From positions 325,229 to 389,228 of the forward strand of contig NZ_JANKBI010000003.1 in assembly GCF_024622195.1 (NCBI RefSeq): 64,000 nt of DNA, read 5' to 3'. The translations under genes were made by a program, and so were the position numbers. Source of the stretch: Murimonas intestini (lineage in GTDB: Bacteria > Bacillota > Clostridia > Lachnospirales > Lachnospiraceae). The notes beneath the pieces were generated by a model. That model did no database searches. It was given only the letters and a program-made list of their open reading frames with translations, and was not told the origin of the DNA. Below, in pieces: positions 25,448 to 34,155 of the stretch; the stretch's first letter is position 1; each line of letters begins with the position of its first letter.

Positions 25448-27248
25448 GACATGGAAAAGCAAGGTGCAGCTCAAGGTGATCACAGGCTTTGTGCTGGCCC
25501 TGCTGCTTGTGCTTCTGGGAAATACAATTGTGATGAACCGCTTTTTCATCAGCTTTATAAAGGAGCAGAGGGTGAAATATAACTCTCAGATGATGAAGAG
25601 GACTGATTATGAGCTAAAAAGCCTGTATGACAGAGTAAACCAGTTTATGATCAATTATGGTACGGGGGAATATTATCAGCAGCTTGCCGAGAATGACGGC
25701 AGGCTTTCTTACTATGAAAATCTCAAGCAGGAGCTGGAGGCCAGGGATAAGATACTCCAGAGAGTATATGCGAACAATCTGTATGAAGCAGTGGATGGTA
25801 TTTTATTCTACTGGGGGAAGGGCGACTATATATATGCAGGGGATTCTGTGATAAGGGAAGGATTTGTGGCTTCTGATGAGGCCTGGTACGCTAAATTCCT
25901 GGAGGATCTTGGAGAGCGCGTGGTGTATGGGCCTGTCATGGAGGATTATCTTCCGAAAAATGTCCAGAAGCAGGAGGTGCTCCTTTTTCTGCGTCCTCTG
26001 GGCGGACAGAAACAGGGCGCAAAAGGGGCTGCGATGCCCTTTATGATGATAGCTATAAAGTTTGCTGAGATCGAAGATATTTTTTCTTATTTATTTTCAG
26101 AAAATAAAGGGCTTGTCATCACTGATCTGGACGGTGAAGTGATCTATGAGAAGGGGGTAACGGAGGAACATGTTGCCCGGGCTGCGGGTCTTGATTATTC
26201 TGAACTGATCAGGAAGAGGAGTGAATACCTGACCGACTCAAAGGACGGGGCTTTTTATACAAGTACTTTACTGGATTCTTATGGATGGGTGCTGACTACA
26301 GTAGATATGGAGAAGGAGCTGTTTAAGGATGTGAACCAGCTGGTAAGTACAGTGGACATCATTATAGCAATAATAGCTCTGGCAGGGATCCTGATAGCCA
26401 TGGCCGTATCCAGGAGGGCGCTTTTCCCCATACAGGTGCTGAATAAGATGATCCATACAATGGAAGAAGATGATGATACATATCTGGATGTGGTGGGGGA
26501 TGATGAGGCCGGGCAGATAGGTGAACGGTTCAATCAGATGAAGAAAAAGATCCAGGAGCTGAACGCCAAGAAATATTTATCTGAGCTAAATGAAAAAGAG
26601 GCCAGGCTTTCCATGCTGCAGGCGCAGATCAACCCGCATTTTCTCCATAATACCCTGGATAATATCTATTGTATTGCCCAGATAGAGGAGATCGAACCTA
26701 TTGTAAAACTGACGAGAGATCTCTCAGAAATGATGCGCTACAGTGTAAACTGTAAGGAGACCTTTTCCACGCTGAAGAAAGAGCTGGATCATGTCCGCGC
26801 TTATGTGGACATCATCAATGTCCGTTACGATGACAGCATAGATTATAAGGTGGAGATGGAAGAACACCTGGAAGACGTAAGATGTATGAAGCTTTTGCTG
26901 CAGCCGCTTGTGGAAAACGCGTGGGTGCATGGAATACTGCCGGCTGCGTCCCACAGGGGCGTCATAAAAATCAGTGCAAGAGTGGAGGGGAAGGATCTTC
27001 TCATCTATGTGGAAGATAACGGGGAAGGCATGGAAGAAGAGGAAGTCATAAAGCTGAAGAAAGAACTGGAGAAGCCTGTCCTTCAGGCCCGGATCCCCCA
27101 AAACAGGGGATTCGGCATCGCGCTGATGAATGTAAATGACAGGATAAAGCTGGTGGACGGCATCAAATATGGGCTTTTTATCGAGAGTGTGAAAGGAAAA
27201 GGCAGCAGGGTGACCGTAAAGCAAAAATACGAGATCAGCACGGAATAA
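25434..27248 (+). CDS. Sensor histidine kinase, YesM type
   Basis: Membrane kinase of about 604 residues. There is a helix at about 10-30, an extracellular sensor region of about 270 residues, a second helix near 300-320, a HAMP linker, then a His_kinase domain with phosphoacceptor His402 in QINPHFLHNTLDN and an ATPase domain (PLVENAWVHGI, VEDNGEGM, GFGIALMNVNDRI). The architecture is that of LytS/YesM kinases. An ATG at 25434 or 25437 follows AAGGGTGGGG; a GTG at 25428 is less likely. It presumably senses an extracellular sugar or the loaded binding protein. Its last 14 bases overlap the convergent unknown gene. Confidence 0.92.
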   Translation: MMIYKTWKSKVQLKVITGFVLALLLVLLGNTIVMNRFFISFIKEQRVKYNSQMMKRTDYELKSLYDRVNQFMINYGTGEYYQQLAENDGRLSYYENLKQELEARDKILQRVYANNLYEAVDGILFYWGKGDYIYAGDSVIREGFVASDEAWYAKFLEDLGERVVYGPVMEDYLPKNVQKQEVLLFLRPLGGQKQGAKGAAMPFMMIAIKFAEIEDIFSYLFSENKGLVITDLDGEVIYEKGVTEEHVARAAGLDYSELIRKRSEYLTDSKDGAFYTSTLLDSYGWVLTTVDMEKELFKDVNQLVSTVDIIIAIIALAGILIAMAVSRRALFPIQVLNKMIHTMEEDDDTYLDVVGDDEAGQIGERFNQMKKKIQELNAKKYLSELNEKEARLSMLQAQINPHFLHNTLDNIYCIAQIEEIEPIVKLTRDLSEMMRYSVNCKETFSTLKKELDHVRAYVDIINVRYDDSIDYKVEMEEHLEDVRCMKLLLQPLVENAWVHGILPAASHRGVIKISARVEGKDLLIYVEDNGEGMEEEEVIKLKKELEKPVLQARIPQNRGFGIALMNVNDRIKLVDGIKYGLFIESVKGKGSRVTVKQKYEISTE

Positions 27249-28245
27249 TATTGTCTGCAGTCATGTCTTCGCATTCTCTTATATAGAAGGATGTACGCCA
27301 TTCCACTGATTTGACCGGAGAAAAGCGGGGCGCAGAACAGGCAGGATAGGAGGTACTTCCCTCTGCATTCTTGCCTGCAATAATAATGGAGACAGGCCCG
27401 CTTCCACCTCCTATTATGGATACAGAAGAGGCCAGGGGATGTTTGGATGCATCTTTTTCCCTGCGGGGCGGGTCACAGGGATTACAGTCCTGTATGCGGA
27501 AGACTTCAGGCGGTAAGTCCGGGGTCACTTTATATGACAGGGACAGATAATTCCTGGGATATATCAGGCCCCTGTCCCGGGAAAAAACATCACCGGGAAG
27601 CCTTCCAGCCTCGCATGAGATAATATTCAGCGTATACACTTCCATCGTAACAGGATGGGTAAAGGTCAGATCCTGAGGGGTCTGGCCTTCTTCGGTTTTA
27701 AAATGAAAGCCTGGATAAAAGACTGGGTGGGCAGTGAGAGTCAGACGTAGTGAACTTAAGTGTTCCTGTGTGGTTTCTGGTTTTATGCCGTCAGGCCACC
27801 CGAAGGAAGACCTGACAAACAGCCAGCCTTCTTTGCGGCTGCATCCATAACTTTCCATCAGTTCTTCAGCTATATGTTCTCTGCCTGTACTGCAGGGATG
27901 CCATGATACAGAAGATGCGCCAAGTCCCGGCAGTTCTATTTCTCCCAGGAATGCCGCGGCATGGAAAGACAGGCTGAATGGATTTTCCTTTTCTAATATT
28001 TCGTTTTCTTCATCGGTTAGCTTGTTTTCCAGGCATTTATTATACCAGCGGGAGAGGTGTTTTTTAGCTTCAGCTCCCGGAACCAAAATACAGAAATCAA
28101 CTGCCAGCCCGTCTTCACATAGATATACAGCGGGAATTTTCCACTGTCTTCCGTTCCAATTAAATTCTCTGCCGGATATTATTTTTTTTCCGGGATTTTT
28201 TCCGTTTCTTTTAGTGCCAAAGTAACTATTTAAATATACATTCAT
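27235..28245 (-). CDS. Unknown protein, convergent with the sensor kinase gene
   Basis: A 336-residue protein that I do not recognise. It starts MNVYLNSYFGTKRNGK with no signal peptide or membrane segment. It is rich in aromatic residues, Pro and Cys (for example IQDCNPCDPPRREKD and SYPACSAPRFSP). Short alternating hydrophobic stretches (AVDFCILVPG, SLRLTLTAHP, EVYTLNIISCE) suggest a mainly beta fold. Reading-frame length, a normal start and codon use like its neighbours support a real gene. It overlaps the end of the kinase gene by 14 bases tail to tail. Nothing in it points to a specific biochemical role. Confidence 0.6.
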   Translation of the reverse strand: MNVYLNSYFGTKRNGKNPGKKIISGREFNWNGRQWKIPAVYLCEDGLAVDFCILVPGAEAKKHLSRWYNKCLENKLTDEENEILEKENPFSLSFHAAAFLGEIELPGLGASSVSWHPCSTGREHIAEELMESYGCSRKEGWLFVRSSFGWPDGIKPETTQEHLSSLRLTLTAHPVFYPGFHFKTEEGQTPQDLTFTHPVTMEVYTLNIISCEAGRLPGDVFSRDRGLIYPRNYLSLSYKVTPDLPPEVFRIQDCNPCDPPRREKDASKHPLASSVSIIGGGSGPVSIIIAGKNAEGSTSYPACSAPRFSPVKSVEWRTSFYIRECEDMTADNIIPC

Positions 28246-28327
28246 GCCAGTTTCCCCCTTGGAATATTGTCTGGCAACATTATATCACTAAATGCGCAGG
28301 CGGTCATCACATTCTGGCTCCTGGGCT

Positions 28328-28585
28328 TTATTTTTTTCTGCTGACATGTTCAGCCAGCTTGTCAGAGCAAAATCTTATAAGTATTGCCGCTGCCAGGCAT
28401 ATAATTCCTCCGGTGACAAGATAAAGGCTGGAGGAGGCGTCGTTGCTCTTTGTCAGAAAGCCAAGTACACCAACGATCAACGAAATTGCTCCCAGGATCA
28501 ATGTGATTTTATAAAACATTCTGCCTATTCCGCTTATCATGGTTGCAGCGGGGCTGTCAGGATAATGCCTGTAACTGATTTTCAT
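28328..28585 (-). CDS. Small two-helix membrane protein, unknown
   Basis: An 85-residue protein with two hydrophobic segments, at about residues 28-46 (KITLILGAISLIVGVLGFL) and 54-70 (LYLVTGGIICLAAAILI), and a charged C-terminus (SDKLAEHVSRKK). ATAGGAGG precedes its ATG. No known family is recognised and no partner is evident; the flanking genes are an orphan protein and tRNA-Leu on the same strand. Confidence 0.6.
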   Translation of the reverse strand: MKISYRHYPDSPAATMISGIGRMFYKITLILGAISLIVGVLGFLTKSNDASSSLYLVTGGIICLAAAILIRFCSDKLAEHVSRKK

Positions 28586-28710
28586 ACTACATACCTCCTA
28601 TTTTTGTTGAAAAATTAATATGGTCTGTAAGAAATATTATATATGACAAAAAGACTGGACTGGTCCTAAAATCTTTGGGACCGGCCCGGCCTTTTTGGGA
28701 GGACTTACAG

Positions 28711-28745
28711 AAAAAAACAGCCTCCGTTCAGGGAAGACTGTCTTT
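28711..28745 (-). terminator. Terminator downstream of tRNA-Leu
   Basis: On the minus strand ACAGTCTTCC pairs with GGAGGCTGT and is followed by seven T. A second GC-rich hairpin with T runs on both sides follows at about 28650-28697. Confidence 0.7.
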
Positions 28746-28770
28746 TTATTAAGGTATGCTTTTTACTTAA

Positions 28771-28853
28771 TGCCGCTGGCCGGATTCGAACCGGCACGGC
28801 TGTTAACCGCTTGATTTTGAGTCAAGTGCGTCTGCCAATTCCGCCACAGCGGC
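28771..28853 (-). tRNA. tRNA-Leu, anticodon CAA
   Basis: An 83-base tRNA folds from the minus strand. The acceptor stem GCCGCTG pairs with CAGCGGC and discriminator A follows. The anticodon stem CTTGA/TCAAG encloses CTCAAAA, giving anticodon CAA (reads UUG). A class II variable arm (GCGGTTAACAGCCGT region) and the T loop GGTTCGAATCC are present, as expected for leucine. The 3' CCA is not encoded. Confidence 0.95.
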
Positions 28854-28873
28854 CGACTTATCAGCCGAAAATC

Positions 28874-28902
28874 ATTTTAGCATACCATATATATTTATGC
28901 AA
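28874..28902 (-). promoter_or_regulatory. Promoter of tRNA-Leu
   Basis: Minus strand TTGCAT (28902-28897), 17 bases, TAAAAT (28879-28874), about 20 bases before the tRNA 5' end. Confidence 0.6.
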
Positions 28903-28999
28903 GCATTTTTTGAAAAAACTGCTGTATTTCAGGAATAATATGGCAGTCTGGGGAAATAATAAGGCGTGTATAAAGTTTAGAGCAGGAAAGGAAGATATT

Positions 29000-29596
29000 A
29001 TGACAGTGGATTTTAAAACAAGCCAGACAAAGGATAATCTGATGCGTGCATTCGCAGGAGAGAGCCAGGCCAGAAACAGATACACATTTGCAGCATCTCA
29101 GGCCAAAAAAGAAAAACTTCAGGTGATTGAAGCAGTATTTCGTTTTACTGCTGATCAGGAGCGTCAGCATGCAAGGGTTTTTTACAGTTACTTAAAGGAA
29201 CTTGCAGGACAGACAATTACCGTGGACGGCGGATATCCGGTAGACATTTATCCTGATGTGAAAGACCTGTTAAGGGCAGCACAGCACAATGAATACGAAG
29301 AGCATGATGATGTCTACAAGAAATTTGGTGAAGTGGCTAAGGAAGAAGGATTCCATAAAGTTGCGGGCGCCTTTCATATGATTGCTGAAATTGAAAAGAC
29401 TCACGGGGACCGCTTTAAAAAATTTGCTGATTATATGGATGAGAATAAGCTGTTTGTCTCTGACGTGGAGGAAGGCTGGATGTGCCTGGAGTGCGGTTTT
29501 ATATACCAGGGCAAGGAAGCGCCGGAAAAATGCCCTGTCTGCAGCCATGACCAAGGATATTTTATCAGGCTTTCGCTGGCCCCCTACCAGGACTAA
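29000..29596 (+). CDS. rbr: Rubrerythrin
   Basis: Cytoplasmic non-haem iron protein of 198 residues that reduces hydrogen peroxide and protects anaerobes from oxygen. The ferritin-like domain contains the diiron ligands in GESQARNRY, ADQERQHARVF, EYEEHDDVY and AEIEKTHGDRF. The C-terminal rubredoxin-like site is formed by CLECGFIYQG and CPVCSHDQGYF. The ATG at 29000 follows GGAAAGGAAG; an upstream in-frame start would lie within tRNA-Leu and is rejected. It is probably transcribed alone from an AT-rich region between 28854 and 28999. Confidence 0.95.
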   Translation: MTVDFKTSQTKDNLMRAFAGESQARNRYTFAASQAKKEKLQVIEAVFRFTADQERQHARVFYSYLKELAGQTITVDGGYPVDIYPDVKDLLRAAQHNEYEEHDDVYKKFGEVAKEEGFHKVAGAFHMIAEIEKTHGDRFKKFADYMDENKLFVSDVEEGWMCLECGFIYQGKEAPEKCPVCSHDQGYFIRLSLAPYQD

Positions 29597-29680
29597 TCAT
29601 TTAACAGAGACATGCCAGCCTGCATACAGTATGATAATGAATTTCACTGCCTGAATTGTTTCAGGGGGCGGGTGTGGGAT

Positions 29681-30595
29681 ATGAAGATAAAAGCCGGACC
29701 TGAAAATGATAGCCGGAAAATTGCCATGAGGGTATCAACAGTAAGCATTGCCGGGAATGTTATCCTGTCACTGTTTAAATTATTCGCAGGGGTAGCGGCA
29801 AATTCCGGCGCCATGGTCTCAGATGCAGTCCACTCGGCATCTGATGTATTCAGCACTGTTATCGTGATGATCGGTATCAAATTTGCGAATAAAGCATCAG
29901 ATAAAGAGCATCAGTACGGGCATGAGCGGATGGAATGTGTGGCTGCGGTCATACTCGCTGTGATCCTGTTTGGAACAGGACTGGGAATAGGGTACCGGGG
30001 AGCAGTTAAGATCTTTTACGATACGGGCAAAGAGCTTGCAGTTCCGGGAACACTTGCCCTTGCTGCGGCAGTCATATCTATAGCTGTCAAAGAAGCCATG
30101 TACTGGTATACAAGGGCTGCGGCGAAAAAGATCCGCTCCGGAGCACTGCTGGCGGATGCATGGCATCACAGGTCAGATGCCCTGTCCTCCGTCGGAAGCT
30201 TTGCGGGCATCTTCGGGGCGAGGCTGGGATATCCTGTGCTGGACCCTGCAGCAAGTATTGTCATCTGTGTATTCATCCTGAAAGCAGCGTGCGGCATATT
30301 TGCAGATGCGATCGGGAAGATGACAGACAAAGCCTGTGATGATGAAATTGTGGAGGAAATCAGGGATGTTATCCTCTCACAGAGCGGAGTGCTTGGGATA
30401 GACCAGCTGAAGACGCGCCTTTTTGGCGCCAGGATCTATGTGGATGTGGAGATCAGAGCAGACGGCAATGAGACACTGAAGAGGGCGCATGAGACAGCTG
30501 AGAAGGTACATGGCGCCATTGAAGAACATTTTCCGGATGTCAAACACTGTATGGTACATGTAAATCCTGAAGAAAACCATGCTCAGGACAGATGA
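29681..30595 (+). CDS. Cation diffusion facilitator family metal transporter
   Basis: Membrane protein of 304 residues with six predicted transmembrane segments. SDAVHSASDVFSTVIVMIG (helix 2) and LLADAWHHRSDALSSVG (helix 5) carry the paired metal-binding His/Asp sites of zinc or iron/manganese exporters. A cytoplasmic C-terminal domain (VEEIRDVILSQSGVLGIDQLKTRLFGARIYVDVEI, HCMVHVNPE) follows. The ATG at 29681 (MKIKAGPEND) is the best start; a longer frame from 29612 has no clear ribosome binding site. The upstream rubrerythrin gene may hint at iron or manganese relief during oxidative stress, but the metal is not determined. Confidence 0.9.
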   Translation: MKIKAGPENDSRKIAMRVSTVSIAGNVILSLFKLFAGVAANSGAMVSDAVHSASDVFSTVIVMIGIKFANKASDKEHQYGHERMECVAAVILAVILFGTGLGIGYRGAVKIFYDTGKELAVPGTLALAAAVISIAVKEAMYWYTRAAAKKIRSGALLADAWHHRSDALSSVGSFAGIFGARLGYPVLDPAASIVICVFILKAACGIFADAIGKMTDKACDDEIVEEIRDVILSQSGVLGIDQLKTRLFGARIYVDVEIRADGNETLKRAHETAEKVHGAIEEHFPDVKHCMVHVNPEENHAQDR

Positions 30596-30666
30596 AGAGG
30601 GATGGGGGAAGTACGTCTCCTGCGGAGTGCGGGAACTATTATCACAAATGATCTAAAAAAACAATT

Positions 30667-30704
30667 AACAGCTTCTGGGAGAATTAGCCTTTTCAGAAGC
30701 TGTT
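30667..30704 (+). terminator. Terminator after the metal transporter gene
   Basis: AACAGCTTCTG pairs perfectly with CAGAAGCTGTT, followed by TTAT. A possible promoter (TTTTCA, 17 bases, TATACT at 30713-30718) begins within it and would serve the next gene. Confidence 0.7.
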
Positions 30705-30798
30705 TTATATGTTATACTAATTGATGATTAACGGGAAAAAGTGAAAATGTACGCGATACACGGACATCAAACAGGCCTTTGAAGACAGGGGGCAGAGA

Positions 30799-31491
30799 AT
30801 GGATATCAGACAGAAGATGGATTGTAAAACAGCACAGCAGATGATTACTTCTTATATAAAGAGGGAGCTGACAGACAGAGAGCTGGAGGGCTTCATAGAG
30901 CATATCCGGGAATGCAAGGAATGCTATGAAGAGCTTGAGATATATTTCACGATCCACTTTGCCCTGCAAAAGCTGGATGAGGATAAAAATGTCTCCTATA
31001 ATATACAGAAGATGCTGAAAGATGATCTGAAAGCATCGGAGCGCAGGGTACACCGCAGGAGGGTGGCCAGATATTATAAATATGCGCTTGTCATCCTGGC
31101 ACAGTCGGTCCTGATCCTGGCGCTTCTGACCAGGCTCCAGTACTGGGGTGAGGGATCTATGAAGAAAACTACTGTATATTCGCTTTTTCACGGAGGCCCG
31201 GGTGAGATAGAACAGCCTGTGCCGGAGACAAGGAAGCAGACTGAAAAAGAGACAGAGAAAGCTGCGGAGGAGACGCAGATACAGGCTGAGACGGAGAGAC
31301 AGACGGAGAAACGCACAGAAGCTGTAAAAAAGACAGAAAAGATGATAGAGAAAGAAACTCAGACAGGTTTAAATGAAGACAAGCCGGCAGCAGCACAAAA
31401 CAGCATAGAGAGCATAAAGCCGGAGGAGTCATCCATAATATATGAAAAGCCAAGGAAACAGCCTGGAAGCAGGCCCGTTTCAGGAAATTGA
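30799..31491 (+). CDS. Anti-sigma-factor-like zinc-finger membrane protein
   Basis: Protein of 230 residues. The N-terminal part has the pattern of an anti-sigma zinc finger: MDCKTAQQMITSYIKRELTDRELEGF then EHIRECKECYEEL with H-x3-C-x2-C. A basic stretch (RRVHRRRVARYYKYA) precedes one transmembrane helix at about 95-111. The outer tail is low-complexity, rich in Glu, Lys and Thr with repeated TEKETEK-like units up to about residue 190. No sigma factor gene is adjacent, so it may act on a sigma factor encoded elsewhere or have another function. It lies 3 bases before the first possible polA start and is likely co-transcribed with polA. Confidence 0.65.
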   Translation: MDIRQKMDCKTAQQMITSYIKRELTDRELEGFIEHIRECKECYEELEIYFTIHFALQKLDEDKNVSYNIQKMLKDDLKASERRVHRRRVARYYKYALVILAQSVLILALLTRLQYWGEGSMKKTTVYSLFHGGPGEIEQPVPETRKQTEKETEKAAEETQIQAETERQTEKRTEAVKKTEKMIEKETQTGLNEDKPAAAQNSIESIKPEESSIIYEKPRKQPGSRPVSGN

Positions 31492-31494
31492 GTC

Positions 31495-34155
31495 ATGACC
31501 AGAAAAAGTGAGGAGACAGCAGCAGGAAATATGAGTGAAAAGATAGTATTGATTGATGGACACAGTATATTAAACAGGGCATTCTATGGAATTCCGGATC
31601 TTACTAACGGGGAAGGGCTGCATACAAATGCCGTATACGGATTTTTGAATATTATGTTCAAGATCCTGGATGAGGAGAAGGCACAGTATCTGGCAGTAGC
31701 TTTTGATCTTAAAGCCCCTACCTTCAGGCACAAGATGTTTGAAGCGTATAAGGGGACGAGAAAGCCCATGCCTGAGGAACTTCACCAGCAGGTACCTGTG
31801 ATGAAAGAGATGCTGACAGCCATGAAGGTACCTCTGCTTATGAAGGAGGGATACGAAGCTGATGACCTGCTGGGCACCGTGGCAAAGCGCGCGGAAGCAG
31901 AAGGCCTGGATGTCTCCATCGTGTCAGGGGACAGGGATCTTCTGCAGCTGGCTACTGATAAGACTAAAATACGGATACCCAAGACAAAACGCACAGGAAC
32001 GGAAATCGAGGATTACAATGCGGTGGAGGTCAAAGAGAAATATCTGGTGACCCCTAAAGAGTTTATAGATGTAAAAGCCCTTATGGGAGATGCCTCAGAT
32101 AATATACCGGGAATACCTGGCGTGGGAGAAAAGACGGCTACAAAGATCATAGCAGAGTACGGTTCTATTGAGAATGCTTACGGACATCTGGAGGAGATCA
32201 AGCCGAATAAGGCAAGAGAGTCACTAAGAGAACATTATGATATGGCACAGCTCTCCAAGACACTGGCAGCCATCGATACGGACAGCCCTGTGGAGTTTTC
32301 GCTTGAGGAGGCCAGACTGGGGGATCTTTACACAGAGGAAGCATTTGAGCTGTGCAAGAGACTGGAATTTAAAAACCTGCTGGCCAGATTTAACTGTGAC
32401 GGCCCAAAGAACAGCGTGTCAGGTCATTTTAAGAAAATAACAGACACAGCAGCAGCTGATGAAATATTTGAAAGTGCACTAAATGCTGATATCCTGGGAT
32501 TCCAGCTCCTGATCTGGCAGAAGCAGATTCAGGGCCTGGCAGTCTGTTATGGGGAAGAAGATATTTATTACCTTCCTGTACAGGGGGCCATGACGGCAGA
32601 GTATCTGACAGGCAGGCTGGAGCAGGCGGCAGGCAGTGCAAAAATGTCAGGCACTATAAATCTGAAGGAGGAGCTGTCCTTCATCAGGATCCCTGACAGG
32701 AAAAGAGTGGTTGATGAGGCCATTGCCGCATATCTGATCAATCCCCTTAAGGATACTTACACTTATGATGATCTGGCGAAAGAATACCTGCAGATGATAG
32801 TGCCTTCCAGGATGGAACTGCTGGCTAAGGGCGGTTATGATCCGGAAAGGGAGGAGACTGCCGCATGCGCAGGGTATATGGCATATGTGGCTTTTGCCTG
32901 TGCGATTCCTGTCCAGGACAGATTAAAAGAGCTTGATATGTTCAAATTGTTTACAGACATAGAAATGCCTCTTGTGTATACCCTTTACGACATGGAAAAG
33001 GCCGGAATCATGGTAAATGCGGAGGAACTGAAGGCATATGGAGACAAGCTGACAGGCAGGATCGGCGAGCTGGAGGAGAGTATCTGGGCGCAGGCCGGGG
33101 AAAAATTCAATATTAATTCCCCCAAGCAGCTGGGAGTTATTTTATTTGAGAAGCTTAAGCTGCCCGGGGGCAAGAAGACAAAAAGCGGGTTTTCCACAGC
33201 GGCAGACGTGCTGGATAAGCTGGCGGATGAATATCCTATAGTGTCTCTGATATTGGAATACAGGCAGCTTACAAAGCTGAAGTCCACTTATGCGGACGGG
33301 CTGGCTGTGTATATTACAGAAAACGGCAGGATCCACAGCAGCTTCAACCAGACTATAACTGCCACCGGCCGTATCAGCAGCACGGAGCCAAATCTTCAGA
33401 ATATCCCTGTGAGGATGGAGCTGGGCAGAGAGATCAGGAAGGTATTCATTCCCAGCCCGGGATTTATATTCGTGGATGCAGACTACTCTCAGATAGAGCT
33501 GAGGGTGCTGGCTCATATTTCAGGGGACAAGACACTGATCGATGCTTACAGGCAGGCCCAGGACATACACAGGATCACTGCATCCCAGGTGTTCCATATC
33601 CCGTTTGATGAAGTGACTCCTCTTCAGAGAAGGAATGCCAAGGCGGTAAATTTTGGTATAGTTTACGGCATCAGCTCTTTTGGCTTGAGCCAGGATCTGA
33701 GTATCACAAAGAAAGAGGCTGCTGAATATATAAACAAGTATTTTGAGACATATCCCCGCATTAAGCAGTTTCTGGATGAAACAGTGGAGAATGCCAAGAA
33801 AGAAGGATATGTGACAACTCTGTTTGGCCGCAGGAGGCCGGTGCCGGAACTCTCATCCAGTAATTTCATGCAGCGTTCCTTCGGTGAACGTGTGGCAATG
33901 AATGCGCCTATACAGGGGACGGCGGCTGATATCATCAAGATCGCGATGATCAGGGTAAATGAGCGGATGAAAAACGAGGGACTCCTCTCCAGGCTGATCC
34001 TTCAGGTTCACGATGAACTGCTTGTAGAGGCGGCAGCCGAAGAGGCGGAACATGTAAAAGAAATACTCAGGGAAGAGATGCAGGGCGCGGCCGACCTGGC
34101 TGTCAGGCTGGAAATAGATATGCACACGGGAGCAAACTGGTATGAGGCAAAATAA
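31495..34155 (+). CDS. polA: DNA polymerase I
   Basis: Repair and Okazaki-fragment polymerase of 886 residues. The 5' nuclease domain occupies about 15-305 (VLIDGHSILNRAFYG, VSGDRDLLQL, ALMGDASDNIPGIPGVGEKTA). The middle 3'-5' exonuclease domain lacks the DxE catalytic set (it reads DILGFQLLIW), so proofreading is probably lost, as in Bacillus. Polymerase motif A is DADYSQIELRVLAHI, the O-helix is RRNAKAVNFGIVYG, and motif C is QVHDELL with Asp840. The ATG at 31531 (MSEKIVLIDG) is an alternative start with AGGAAAT before it. It overlaps coaE by 14 bases, giving polA-coaE-yycJ coupling. Confidence 0.96.
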   Translation: MTRKSEETAAGNMSEKIVLIDGHSILNRAFYGIPDLTNGEGLHTNAVYGFLNIMFKILDEEKAQYLAVAFDLKAPTFRHKMFEAYKGTRKPMPEELHQQVPVMKEMLTAMKVPLLMKEGYEADDLLGTVAKRAEAEGLDVSIVSGDRDLLQLATDKTKIRIPKTKRTGTEIEDYNAVEVKEKYLVTPKEFIDVKALMGDASDNIPGIPGVGEKTATKIIAEYGSIENAYGHLEEIKPNKARESLREHYDMAQLSKTLAAIDTDSPVEFSLEEARLGDLYTEEAFELCKRLEFKNLLARFNCDGPKNSVSGHFKKITDTAAADEIFESALNADILGFQLLIWQKQIQGLAVCYGEEDIYYLPVQGAMTAEYLTGRLEQAAGSAKMSGTINLKEELSFIRIPDRKRVVDEAIAAYLINPLKDTYTYDDLAKEYLQMIVPSRMELLAKGGYDPEREETAACAGYMAYVAFACAIPVQDRLKELDMFKLFTDIEMPLVYTLYDMEKAGIMVNAEELKAYGDKLTGRIGELEESIWAQAGEKFNINSPKQLGVILFEKLKLPGGKKTKSGFSTAADVLDKLADEYPIVSLILEYRQLTKLKSTYADGLAVYITENGRIHSSFNQTITATGRISSTEPNLQNIPVRMELGREIRKVFIPSPGFIFVDADYSQIELRVLAHISGDKTLIDAYRQAQDIHRITASQVFHIPFDEVTPLQRRNAKAVNFGIVYGISSFGLSQDLSITKKEAAEYINKYFETYPRIKQFLDETVENAKKEGYVTTLFGRRRPVPELSSSNFMQRSFGERVAMNAPIQGTAADIIKIAMIRVNERMKNEGLLSRLILQVHDELLVEAAAEEAEHVKEILREEMQGAADLAVRLEIDMHTGANWYEAK

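Noticed and set aside
28811..28999. N-terminal extension of rubrerythrin
   Set aside because: It would start within the tRNA-Leu gene; a GGAAAGGAAG site fits the ATG at 29000.
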